Assembly: GCA_938028835.1 (NCBI GenBank)
Contig: CALIMJ010000027.1
Coordinates: 24,380-88,379 of the forward strand
Length of the DNA: 64,000 nt
DNA from: an uncultured bacterium
GTDB lineage: Bacteria > Sysuimicrobiota > Sysuimicrobiia > Sysuimicrobiales > Sysuimicrobiaceae
Direction: 5' to 3'
The notes under the pieces are model-generated. The model did no database searches. It was not told the origin of the DNA and saw only the letters and a list, made by a program, of their open reading frames with translations. Shown piece after piece: positions 43,496-52,038 of this stretch; position 1 is the stretch's first letter, and every line of letters starts with the position of its first letter. The translations under genes were made by a program, and so were the position numbers.

Positions 43496-43572
43496 TGGTG
43501 GGCCCTCGTGGACTCGAACCACGGACCTCGGTCTTATCAGGACCGCGCTCTGACCACCTGAGCTAAGGGCCC
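43496..43572 (-). tRNA. tRNA-Ile (anticodon GAT)
   Basis: The cloverleaf is complete. The acceptor stem is GGGCCCT pairing with AGGGCCC, the D arm contains AGCTCAGGTGGTCAGAGC, the anticodon arm is CGGTC-CTGATAA-GACCG with anticodon GAT, and the T arm has GTTCGAGTC. The 3' CCA is encoded (43498-43496). Confidence 0.97.
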
Positions 43573-43582
43573 GCGACACTGT

Positions 43583-43611
43583 ATTCTACGGGCACCCGCG
43601 GAACGAGTCAA
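43583..43611 (-). promoter_or_regulatory. Promoter of tRNA-Ile
   Basis: TTGACT (43611-43606) and TAGAAT (43588-43583) on the minus strand are separated by 17 bases. The start would fall about four bases before the mature tRNA 5' end. Confidence 0.75.
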
Positions 43612-43691
43612 ACCACGGGCTGCGGGAAGCCTGGTCGACTGGCGGGCGCGGAAACGTCGAAATCTGACAGGGGGTCAGGGAGGAGGCAGGG

Positions 43692-44788
43692 ATGCGCGGG
43701 AAGACCGTACGGCGGCTCGGGGTTGCGGTGGTGGGTGCGGGGCGGGTGGGGACGTTCCGGGCTCAGATCGCGGCCCGGCACCCCGCGGTGGACTGGATCG
43801 GAGTGGCGGAGCGGATCCCGGAACGCGGAGAGGCTGTGGCGCGGCGCATCGGCGCCGACTACGTGACCACGGACTTCCGGGAGCTGCTGGCGCGCCACGA
43901 GGTCACCTGCGTGGTGGTGGCCACGGACGAGCACCTCCACGCCGACCCCGTCCTGGCCGCGGTGGAGCGGGGCCTGCCGCTGCTGGTGGAGAAGCCCCTG
44001 GCCACCACCCTTCGAGACTCCGCGGGGATCCTCCGGGCCATCGAGGAGTCCGGAGTCGACGCGGTGGTGGGTTACACCCAGCGGTTCCGGCGCAGGTGGC
44101 TGGCGGCAAAGGAGAAGTGCCGGACGGGACCCTCGTCACCGCCCGCGCTTTCCTGAACCGGCTCGTGGCGCTGGACAACTACCGGAGGACGGACGACCCG
44201 AGCCGGATCTCCCCCATGGTCATCTCCGGGACCCACGCCCTGGACCTGTGCCTGTGGTTCCTGGAGGGAAAGCGGGCCGTGGAGGTCCACGCGCAAGCGG
44301 TGGACCGGGTGCTCGGCCCCCTGTACTCGGGCATCGACGCCACGGTGGGGACGGTGGTCTTCGACGACGGCACCCTGCTGCACATGGCGGTGTCCTGGGC
44401 GTTGCCGGTGACGTGGCCGGGGGCGGTGTACAGCGTGGAGGTAGGCATCGTGGGGACCGAGGGGGTCCTGACGGTGGACGACACCCACCGGGATGTGCTC
44501 CTGGCCGTGAGCGCACCGCAGGTGGAGGGCTACAGCCCCCACGAGAGCCGGCTCGTGGACTTCCTCGGCAGCTACCCGCCCGGGGACGTGGCGTTCGGTG
44601 AGCTCTGGGGGCCCATGCGGGACGAGAGCGTGGCCTGGCTCGATCGCGTCTCCACGGGCGTGTCGACGCCCCACGCCACGGCGGCGGAGGCGCACCACCG
44701 TCTCATGGTCAGCAAAGCCTTCGACCTGTCAGCCCGGAAGAGAGCCCCCGTGCCGCTCCCGCTCCTTTCCGAGGAGGGCGCGGGCTGA
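43692..44788 (+). pseudogene. Gfo/Idh/MocA family oxidoreductase broken by a frameshift
   Basis: The N-terminal half (ATG 43692) is a normal Rossmann domain with GVAVVGAGRVGTFRAQI and the EKPLATT motif, and it runs in frame to about 44110 (YTQRFRRRWLAAKEK). The family continues from there in another frame: GEVPDGTLVTARAFLNR to the stop at 44788, including GTHALDLCLWFL. The junction lies in GCAAAGGAGAAGTGCCGG, and about 5-8 residues usually found between the two parts are missing. A small deletion between short GGAGAAG-like repeats would explain both the loss and the frame change. It could be a true pseudogene, two cooperating fragments, or an assembly error. It is upstream of the M20 peptidase gene. 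Confidence 0.75.
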
Positions 44789-44892
44789 AGGCTTTTGGCA
44801 GCAACCCGGGGCCGTCCACCACCAGGAGGGGCGGAGTGGAGGGGTGTGGAAGACGGTGACATCGCCCTTTCTGGGAGAAGGAGTGGGCCTGG

Positions 44893-46131
44893 ATGCCGGA
44901 AAGAGCCGCCGTGGATGAACAGGCGCGGCGGGTGGCCGCCGCGGTGGATGCGGCACAGGTGGTGGAGCTGGCCCGTCGCCTGATCCGGATCCCCAGCGTG
45001 GTCCGGCCGGGTGACCCCCGCGCCAACGAGGCTCAGGTGGCCGCTTTCCTCGCGGAGGAGCTGGAGCGCCGCGGGTGGACGGTGTCCGTGCAGGAGGCAG
45101 CACCCGGCCGGCCCAACGTGGTGGCGGACTGGGACACGGGTGAGCCGGGGTTCGGGCTGATCGTGGAGGGGCACACGGACGTGGTCACGGAGGGCGACCG
45201 GAGTGCCTGGTCCTATGACCCCTTCGCAGGCGAGGTGGTGGGCGGCCGTCTGTACGGTCGCGGCGCCTGCGACATGAAGGGCGGCCTGGCGGCCGCGGTG
45301 GTGGCCGTGGACACGGTGCGGCGAGCCGGGCACGGGCTCCGGGGCCGGGTCCGGTTGGCGGCCCTGGTGGACGAAGAGGGGATGATGGAGGGGGTCAAGG
45401 CCTTCGTCCGGGCTGGGCTGGCGGACGGTTTTCACGGGGCCGTGGTCTGCGAGCCTGAACAGAACGAGGTGTGCCTGGCGCAGAAGGGGGCGTTGCGGGT
45501 GCTGGCGGTCTTCCGGGGCCGGCAGGCGCACGGAGCGATGCCGTACGCGGGGTCGAACCCCCTGCCCGCGGCGGCACGTTTCGTCCTGGCGCTGTCCGAG
45601 CTGCAGGCGGCCGAGCAGCTCCGGACCGGTGCCCATCCTCTGTTGGGCCTTCCGTGGATCACGCCCACCACCATCCGGGCCCCGGCTCACGGGGACGCCC
45701 AGTTCAACGTCATGGCAGGCGAAGCGCAGGTCACCGTGGATCTGCGCACGGTCCCCGGCCAGAACCACGGGGCCCTGCTCCAGGCGTTGCAGGACCTGGC
45801 GGAACGGGCCGCGGCAGGTCAGGAGGGTGTGGAGGCCCTCACCGAGCTGGTGGAGGATCGACCGTGGACGGAGACCCCGCGGGAGGCGCCGGTGGTGCGC
45901 GCCGTGGAGCGGGCGGTGCGGCTGGTGACGGGCAGGGAGCCTCGGTACGGCGGCGTTCCCGGATGCACCGACGGCACGTTCCTGTGGGCGTGGGCCGGAC
46001 TGCCCGTGGTGGTGCTGGGCCCGGGCAAGCGTGAGATCCCCCACCAGGTGGACGAGTATGTGGACGTGGACGAGCTGGTAGAGGCTGCCCGGATCTACGC
46101 GGCCGCCGTGGTGTATGCCCTGAGCGGGTAG
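44893..46131 (+). CDS. M20 family metallopeptidase (ArgE/DapE/ACY1 group)
   Basis: This 412-residue enzyme is expected to hydrolyse an N-acyl amino acid, carbamoyl compound or dipeptide. Zinc-site motifs are visible: GHTDVV, LYGRGACDMKGG, the catalytic-base region VDEEGM and CEPEQN. The last metal ligand lies in the region near EIPHQVDEYV. The ATG at 44893 has GGAGAAGGAG a little upstream; a later start near VDEQ is possible. The substrate is not deducible. The neighbours, a Gfo/Idh/MocA gene and an SDR, suggest a catabolic set. Confidence 0.87.
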   Translation: MPERAAVDEQARRVAAAVDAAQVVELARRLIRIPSVVRPGDPRANEAQVAAFLAEELERRGWTVSVQEAAPGRPNVVADWDTGEPGFGLIVEGHTDVVTEGDRSAWSYDPFAGEVVGGRLYGRGACDMKGGLAAAVVAVDTVRRAGHGLRGRVRLAALVDEEGMMEGVKAFVRAGLADGFHGAVVCEPEQNEVCLAQKGALRVLAVFRGRQAHGAMPYAGSNPLPAAARFVLALSELQAAEQLRTGAHPLLGLPWITPTTIRAPAHGDAQFNVMAGEAQVTVDLRTVPGQNHGALLQALQDLAERAAAGQEGVEALTELVEDRPWTETPREAPVVRAVERAVRLVTGREPRYGGVPGCTDGTFLWAWAGLPVVVLGPGKREIPHQVDEYVDVDELVEAARIYAAAVVYALSG

Positions 46132-46198
46132 ACCTGCGGGTCCGCGCGCAGGACACGCCCGGATCCGCCGGAGGCTCGCAGGGAAGGAGGTAACGGGT

Positions 46199-46990
46199 TT
46201 GGACTACACCCGAATGTTCCGACTGGACGGGCGCGTGGCGCTGGTGGTAGGTGCCGGCTCCGGCATCGGGGCTGCCGCGGCCGAGGCTCTGGCCGCGCAG
46301 GGTGCCGTGGTGGCGTGCGCGGACGTCCGCGAGGACGCAGCCCGCGCCACCGCGGAGGCCATCCACCGGGCCGGTGGGCGCGCGGAGGCGTTCTACGTGG
46401 ACGTGACCGACCCCGCGGCCACGGGGGTGCTGGTGGACGATGTCCGCAGCCGGTGGGAGTCCCTGGACGTGGCGGTGGTGACCCCGGGGATCAACGTACG
46501 CAAGCCCCTGGTCCACTATGCGGACGAGGAGTTCGACCGGGTGGTGGCGGTGAACCTGAAGGGCACCTTCCACGTGCTGCGGGCGGCAGGGCGCGTGATG
46601 TCGGAGCAGGGTCGCGGCAGCATCGTAGTCCTGGCGTCCATCCGCGCGCAGGTGGTGGAGCCCGGGCAGGGGGTGTACGCGGCTACGAAGGCGGGCGTGG
46701 TGCAGCTGGCCCGAGCCCTGGCCGCGGAGCTGGGGCCCTTCGGGGTGCGGGTGAACGCGGTGGCTCCCGGTGTGGTGGAAACCCCGCTGACCGCGCCCAT
46801 CCAGCGGGACCCCGCGTGGTACCGGGCGTACGCGGAAAAGCCCGCCCTGGGCCGGTGGGCCAGGCCGGAGGAGGTCGCGGGCGCCGTGGTGTTCCTGGCT
46901 TCCGACGCCGCCAGCTACGTGACCGGCTCGGTACTGGTGGTGGACGGCGGCTGGACCGCGGTAGACGGTCGGTTCCAGCCGCCCGTTTGA
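46199..46990 (+). CDS. Short-chain dehydrogenase/reductase (SDR)
   Basis: This is a 263-residue classical SDR. The cofactor motif is GAGSGIG, the active-site Ser lies in VLASIRAQ, and the catalytic pair is YAATK. The C-terminal GSVLVVDGGW is typical. The TTG start has GGAAGGAGG upstream. Its natural substrate is unknown. Confidence 0.9.
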   Translation: MDYTRMFRLDGRVALVVGAGSGIGAAAAEALAAQGAVVACADVREDAARATAEAIHRAGGRAEAFYVDVTDPAATGVLVDDVRSRWESLDVAVVTPGINVRKPLVHYADEEFDRVVAVNLKGTFHVLRAAGRVMSEQGRGSIVVLASIRAQVVEPGQGVYAATKAGVVQLARALAAELGPFGVRVNAVAPGVVETPLTAPIQRDPAWYRAYAEKPALGRWARPEEVAGAVVFLASDAASYVTGSVLVVDGGWTAVDGRFQPPV

Positions 46991-47069
46991 ATCCGGCCGT
47001 GTGCGGGCTAACGCGCAGGTTGCGCCAGGTGGCGGTCGGTGAACAGTCGGACCGGAGGAGGGCTGCGCG

Positions 47070-47393
47070 ATACTCGTCATCAAGAAGGTCGGGGGGCTGT
47101 CGGCGGGAATGGTAGTGGGCGCCGTCTCGGCAATAACGGGCTCCGTCTACGGCCTCGTGCTCGCGGGGGTCCAGGTCATCATCCTGCTACTTGGCCTGGT
47201 GTGGCTGGGCCGGGAGGGGACTGTCCTGGGGTTGACCGGGTTGGCGACGATCGTAGGATCGCTGATCGCGCTGCCGGCGGTGTTCGGATTTGTCGGTTTC
47301 CTGCGACGTACCATTACAGCCGGCCCGTACAACCTGGTCGCGGGGCTGCGGGCCGGGCTCCGGATCGAGACCGCGCGGACGGACCACATTTGA
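47070..47393 (+). CDS. Small membrane protein, possible ATA start
   Basis: This small protein has two or three membrane helices. The first ordinary start is ATG 47109, giving 94 residues. The protein-like pattern (LVIKKVGGLSAGMVVG) extends upstream in the same frame to codon ATA at 47070, and an ideal GGAGGAGGG ribosome-binding site lies seven bases before it. No ATG, GTG or TTG occurs in frame between that point and a stop at 47040. Similar small membrane proteins in other bacteria typically begin with an xIKKxGxLS-like segment. The true start may be ATA, or the base may be a sequencing error for ATG. Function is unknown. Confidence 0.65.
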   Translation: MLVIKKVGGLSAGMVVGAVSAITGSVYGLVLAGVQVIILLLGLVWLGREGTVLGLTGLATIVGSLIALPAVFGFVGFLRRTITAGPYNLVAGLRAGLRIETARTDHI

Positions 47394-47463
47394 GCCCGGG
47401 CCAGCAGTGGCCGCCGCGGGTCGTGCGTGGAGTCCAGAGGGATGGCAAGGTGGGTCGTCGGGG

Positions 47464-49230
47464 TCAGGTCCCGCTGCGTTCGGCGGAAGGGTGTGCGGTT
47501 CCGGCCAGAAGAGGAAGGGCGAAGGAAAAGATACTGCCCTGACCGGGGCTGCTCTGCGCCCAGATCCGGCCGCCCTGCATCTCCACCAGGTGCTTGGCGA
47601 TGGCCAAGCCCAGGCCGGAGCCCCCGCTGGTGCGGGTGCGGGAGCGGTCCGCGCGGTAGAAGCGCTCGAACACGTGCGGAAGGTCGTCTGGGGGGATGCC
47701 CCGGCCGGTGTCCGCCACCGAGACCCAGGCCTCCGGACCGTGGCGACCGACCTGGACATGGATACGCCCGCCCTCGGGGGTGAACTTGAGGGCGTTGTCC
47801 ACCAGGTTGGTGAGTACCTGCTCCACACGGTCCGGGTCCGCCAGCACCACGGCGCCGGGTTCCGCGGAGCAGGTGAGCTCCACCCCTGCACGTTCCGCCC
47901 GGGGTTGCTGACGGCCCACCAGGGCGCGGCACAGCTCTCCCAGGTCCACGGGCTGGAGACGGAAGGTGACCCCTTTGGACTCCAGCCGCGAGAGCTCCAG
48001 CAGGTCGTCCACCAGCTTGGTGAGCCGGTTGGTCTCGGCCTCGATGATCTCCAGAAACCGCCGGCTGTTCTGCTCGTCCCGAAGGGCACCCGCCAGGAGG
48101 GTCTCCGCGAACCCCTTGATGGAGGTGAGGGGCGTGCGCAGTTCGTGGGAGACGTTGGCCACTAGCTCCCGGCGCAGCCGCTCGGACCGTCGCAGCTCCG
48201 TCACGTCCCGGACCACCGCCACCGCCCCCGCGGGCTGGGCGTTGCCGCGGATGGGGCTGCAGGTCACCTCCACCACCCTGCCGCCCGGCAGGCCCAGCTC
48301 CTCGGACTGTTCCTGGCTCCGGGCTGCGGCCTCCAGCAGCTGTACCAGGGCCGGAAGCCGCACCACCTCGCGGAGGGGCCGGCCGAGGGCGTCCGGCCCG
48401 ACCCCCAGCAGCTCCTCCGCAGAGCGGTTCGCCAGCAACACCTCTCCGCCCGGCCCCACGGCCACCACCGCGTCCCGCAGGCTGGACAGCACCGCCTCCA
48501 GCCGGTTCCGTTCTTCCCGGATCCGGTCGATGGTCTGGGCCAGCTGCTGCGCCATGCGGTTGAAGGCCTCCGCGAGCCGCCCCACCTCGTCCGCACCGTA
48601 GACGGGAACCTGCCGGCCGTACTCCCCACGGCTGATGGCCTGGGCGCCCCGCTCCAGCTCCCTTAGGGGGCGGGTGACGGACCGGCTGATCCGCAGGCCC
48701 AGGAAGGTCCCGGTGGCCAGGGCCAGGGCCCCCGCGGCCGCAAAGGCCCACCAGATCTGCTGGAGCTGGCGTTCCACCCACAGCCTCGGCGCGGACACGT
48801 GCACCACGCCCAGCAGCCGGCCGCCCTCCACCACCGGGGCGGCGGCGAAGATCCGGACCTCCTGCGTCCACTCGTCCCAGCGCTGAGCGGTGGCCACCTG
48901 GCCCCGCAAGGCCTGCAGGATCTCCGGGGGCGGTGGGGGCTGGTCGGGCCCGAGGTGCGGCTTCACGCCCCGGGGGTCCCGGATGCCCACGTACACGCCC
49001 TGGCGCCACTCGTACACCTTCGCCAGCTGCTCCACAGCGCGGAAGTCCCGGCCCTGTGCCAGGTGCGGGCGTACCGCTTGGGCAATGACGCGGGCTTGAG
49101 CTTCCAGGCTGAGGGCGTACGCGCGGGTGTACCGCTGCTCGATCTGCCGGACCGCATAGGCTCCGGCCACCAGCAGCGCCAGCGCCACCACCGCCACGTA
49201 GCTGCCGAGCAGGCGGGCCTGCAGGCTCAA
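47464..49230 (-). CDS. phoR: Sensor histidine kinase, PhoR-like
   Basis: This 588-residue membrane sensor kinase has an N-terminal helix, a periplasmic domain (about 30-165), a second helix, then HAMP (ISRSVTRPLRELE), a PAS domain and a HisKA/HATPase_c core. The phosphorylated His is in VANVSHELRTPL. ATP-site motifs are NLVDNALKFT, DTGRGIPPDD and GGSGLGLAIAKHL. The TTG at 49230 overlaps the response-regulator stop (TTGA), so the pair is coupled. It resembles PhoR/WalK-type kinases; the signal is not deducible. Confidence 0.88.
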   Translation of the reverse strand: MSLQARLLGSYVAVVALALLVAGAYAVRQIEQRYTRAYALSLEAQARVIAQAVRPHLAQGRDFRAVEQLAKVYEWRQGVYVGIRDPRGVKPHLGPDQPPPPPEILQALRGQVATAQRWDEWTQEVRIFAAAPVVEGGRLLGVVHVSAPRLWVERQLQQIWWAFAAAGALALATGTFLGLRISRSVTRPLRELERGAQAISRGEYGRQVPVYGADEVGRLAEAFNRMAQQLAQTIDRIREERNRLEAVLSSLRDAVVAVGPGGEVLLANRSAEELLGVGPDALGRPLREVVRLPALVQLLEAAARSQEQSEELGLPGGRVVEVTCSPIRGNAQPAGAVAVVRDVTELRRSERLRRELVANVSHELRTPLTSIKGFAETLLAGALRDEQNSRRFLEIIEAETNRLTKLVDDLLELSRLESKGVTFRLQPVDLGELCRALVGRQQPRAERAGVELTCSAEPGAVVLADPDRVEQVLTNLVDNALKFTPEGGRIHVQVGRHGPEAWVSVADTGRGIPPDDLPHVFERFYRADRSRTRTSGGSGLGLAIAKHLVEMQGGRIWAQSSPGQGSIFSFALPLLAGTAHPSAERSGT

Positions 49231-49955
49231 CGGGCGCCGGGCCTCCGGGTCCTCCGGCCGGCTTCGGGGACCTTGAACTTGTAGCCTACCCCGCGGACCG
49301 TGACGATGTAGGTGGGCGAGGCGGGGTCGTCCTCGATCTTGTCCCGGAGCCGGCTGATGTGCATGTCCACGGTGCGGGTGCTCCCCAGGTAGTCGTAGCC
49401 CCACACGTGCTCCAGCAGGGCGTCCCGCGTGAACACCCGATTCGGGTGGGCCATGAGCAGCCGCAGCAGGTCGAACTCCTTGGTGGTGAGGTCTACGGGG
49501 CGGCCCGCCAGGAACACCTCGCGCGTGTTAGGATCCAGGATCAGGTCGCCCGCCACCAGCTGCGGCTGAGCCGCCCCCGCCGCGGAATCGGGACGCGCCC
49601 GCCGCAGGATCGCGCGCACGCGGGCCACCAGCTCCCGGGGGCTGAAGGGCTTGGTGACGTAGTCGTCTGCGCCGGTCTCCAGCCCCAGCACCCGGTCCAG
49701 CTCGCCGTCCTTGGCGGTGAGCATCAGGATGGGGACGGTGCTCTCTCGGCGCAGGGCCCTGCACACCTCCAGGCCGTCCACGTAGGGGAGCATCAGGTCC
49801 AGCACGATGAGGTCTGGCCGCTCCGTGCGCGCCCGGTGCAGCGCGTCGTGGCCGTCGTAGGCCACGCTGACCAGGAAGCCTTCGCGCTCCAGGTTGTAGC
49901 GCACCAGTTCCACGATGTGGGGCTCGTCGTCCACCACGAGGACCTTTTGCGGCAA
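49227..49955 (-). CDS. phoB: Response regulator, OmpR/PhoB type
   Basis: This is a 242-residue two-domain regulator. The receiver domain begins KVLVVDDEPHIVELV, has the phospho-Asp in LIVLDLMLPYVDGLE and ends with the switch Lys in TKPFSPRELV. The C-terminal winged helix has the TVRGVGYKF block. TTG 49955 gives the family's normal N-terminus; an upstream GTG at 49991 is also in frame. It is paired with the downstream kinase. Phosphate control is possible, but no pst genes are in the window. Confidence 0.9.
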   Translation of the reverse strand: MPQKVLVVDDEPHIVELVRYNLEREGFLVSVAYDGHDALHRARTERPDLIVLDLMLPYVDGLEVCRALRRESTVPILMLTAKDGELDRVLGLETGADDYVTKPFSPRELVARVRAILRRARPDSAAGAAQPQLVAGDLILDPNTREVFLAGRPVDLTTKEFDLLRLLMAHPNRVFTRDALLEHVWGYDYLGSTRTVDMHISRLRDKIEDDPASPTYIVTVRGVGYKFKVPEAGRRTRRPGAR

Positions 49956-50026
49956 CCCTGCACCCCGGGGCCTGCTGGGCCCCACCCCCACCGTCCCCCG
50001 GCCGTGTCACGGAACGGTAAAAGGAC

Positions 50027-51619
50027 TCAGCTGTCTGCCACCGGCCCCGCGCGCCGCACGTCCACCGGCACCTGCCCCGCGAACCGTTCGAAGTTCTGCG
50101 CGAACATCCGGGCGAGCCTGCGGGCCTGTTCGTCGTACGCCTGCGGGTCCGGCCAGGTGTTGCGGGGGACCAGGATCTCGGCGGGCACGCCCGGCACCCG
50201 CTCGGGAACCTTGAACCGGAAGCGCGGCTCCTCCCAGTAGGGCACCTCGTCCAGGGCGCCCGACAGGGCCGCCCGCACCATAACCCGGGTGTACTGGATG
50301 GGGATCCGGTGGCCGACCCCGAAGGGCCCCGCGGTCCAGCCGGTGTTCACCAGCCACACCCGGGAGCGGTGGCGTTGCAGCCGGTCGCCCAGCAGCTCCG
50401 CGTACCGGGCCGGCGGCAGGGGCAGAAACGGCGCGCCGAAACACGCGCTGAAGGTAGCCTGCGGGTCCCGCACGCCCTTCTCCGTGCCCGCCACCTTCGC
50501 GGTGTAGCCCGACAGGAAGTGGTACAGGGCCTGGTCGTAGTCCAGACGGGCGATGGGGGGCAGGACCCCGAAGGCGTCCGCGGTGAGGAACACCACGTCC
50601 GTAGGGTGGGGAGCGCGACCATCCGGGACCACCTGGGAGAGGTAGCTGAGAGGGTAGGCGGCCCGGGTGTTCTCCGTGACGCGGTCGTCGTGCAGGTCCA
50701 GCTCCCGCGTCAGGGGGTCCACCACCACATTCTCCAGTACGGTGGCGAACCGTCGGGTGGTGGCATAGATCTCCGGCTCCGCCTCCGGTGAAAGCCGGAC
50801 GACCTTGGCGTAGCAGCCCCCCTCCAGGTTGAAGATCCCCTCGTCCGCCCAGCCGTGTTCGTCGTCTCCCACCAGATACCGCTCGGGGTCGGTGGACAGG
50901 CTGGTCTTGCCGGTGCCAGAAAGCCCGAAAAAGAGGGCGCTGCGTCCGTCGGGCCCCACGTTGGCCGCGCAGTGCATGGAGGCCACCCCGCGCTGGGGCA
51001 GCAGGTAGTTCATCAGGGTGAACACCGACTTCTTGATCTCCCCGGCGTACAGGGTGCCGCCGATGAGGACCAAGCCCTGCGTGAAGCTGAGGACGATGAA
51101 GGTCTCCGACCGGGTACCGTGGCGGGAGGGGTCCGCCTTGCAGCTGGGCAGACAGACGACCGTAAACGCGGGTGGCTGGGTGACGGACTGCACCCCCTCG
51201 GGCCTGCGGAACAGGTGGCGGCTGAACAGGCTGTGCCATGCGAGCTCGGTGATTACCCTTACGGACACCCGGTACCGGGGGTGGGCCCCCACGGCCACGT
51301 CCTGCACGTACAGGTCGCGGGTCGCCGCCCAGCGGAAGGCGTGGTCCCGCAGGGACGCGAACGCTTCCGGCTCCATGGGCTGGTTCACGGGACCCCACCA
51401 GATGTGGTCGGCCACACCCGGCTCCCGCACCACGAACTTGTCCTGGGGGGAGCGGCCCGTGTGGGGCGCGGTGACGGCCACGAAGGCCCCCCCTTCCGCC
51501 AGCATCCCCTCCCGACGCCGGAGGGCGTGCTCCACCAGCTCGGGTACCGTGAGGTTCCAGTACACGGCCCCGTGGCTGGGGAAGGGCAGCGGGGTGGGCC
51601 GCGCGTCGGCCAGCTTCAT
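50027..51619 (-). CDS. pckA: Phosphoenolpyruvate carboxykinase (ATP)
   Basis: This 530-residue enzyme converts oxaloacetate and ATP to PEP and CO2 in gluconeogenesis. The kinase P-loop is GLSGTGKTSLSTDP. The substrate site RSPQDKFVV and the metal region YAGEIKKSVF...NVGPDG are present. The ATG has GGAGG nearby. It stands alone on the minus strand between the two-component genes and a small exported protein. Confidence 0.96.
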   Translation of the reverse strand: MKLADARPTPLPFPSHGAVYWNLTVPELVEHALRRREGMLAEGGAFVAVTAPHTGRSPQDKFVVREPGVADHIWWGPVNQPMEPEAFASLRDHAFRWAATRDLYVQDVAVGAHPRYRVSVRVITELAWHSLFSRHLFRRPEGVQSVTQPPAFTVVCLPSCKADPSRHGTRSETFIVLSFTQGLVLIGGTLYAGEIKKSVFTLMNYLLPQRGVASMHCAANVGPDGRSALFFGLSGTGKTSLSTDPERYLVGDDEHGWADEGIFNLEGGCYAKVVRLSPEAEPEIYATTRRFATVLENVVVDPLTRELDLHDDRVTENTRAAYPLSYLSQVVPDGRAPHPTDVVFLTADAFGVLPPIARLDYDQALYHFLSGYTAKVAGTEKGVRDPQATFSACFGAPFLPLPPARYAELLGDRLQRHRSRVWLVNTGWTAGPFGVGHRIPIQYTRVMVRAALSGALDEVPYWEEPRFRFKVPERVPGVPAEILVPRNTWPDPQAYDEQARRLARMFAQNFERFAGQVPVDVRRAGPVADS

Positions 51620-51725
51620 GGCCACCTCCACGACGGGTCTACGGGCAGCATAGCACAGGCGAGGTGGACGCCTGCTTCCCCCGGACCCTATGATGGAAGG
51701 CGTCCGACACCTGGAGGTGGTGGCC

Positions 51726-52037
51726 TTGAAAGCCTTAGCGGTGCTGGCCTCTGTGCTACTCGTGGTGTTCGCCGACCTCATCCCCTCCTGCGAGTCCCAG
51801 AGCCGGGTGGTGCTGGGCTGGGTGGAGGACAAGTACATCGAGAGCGAGGCGGGGACCCTGTACGTGATCGTGGTGGACCGGGCCCCGTACTACGTGCCCT
51901 ACCCCTTCTACCAGGACGTGAAGGTGGGGGACAAGGTCCGCTACGACGGCAGGAAGTGGGAGATCGTGCAGCGCAGGGGGGAGCCCTCGCGCCTGGTCCC
52001 CATCGAGCTGCTCCCCTCTCCCTCTCCGTCCCCCTAG
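51726..52037 (+). CDS. Small exported protein of unknown function
   Basis: This is about 103 residues from TTG 51726, which has GGAGGTGG at ideal spacing; an ATG at 51690 is in frame but has no ribosome-binding site. A signal segment (MKALAVLASVLLVVFADLIPS) precedes a Cys, so it may be a lipoprotein. The mature part is a small beta-rich domain (VVLGWVEDKYIESEAG, VKVGDKVRYDGRKWEIVQ) that could be an OB- or SH3-like fold. A TATGAT hexamer lies at 51689-51694. Confidence 0.65.
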   Translation: MKALAVLASVLLVVFADLIPSCESQSRVVLGWVEDKYIESEAGTLYVIVVDRAPYYVPYPFYQDVKVGDKVRYDGRKWEIVQRRGEPSRLVPIELLPSPSPSP

Positions 52038-52038
52038 G

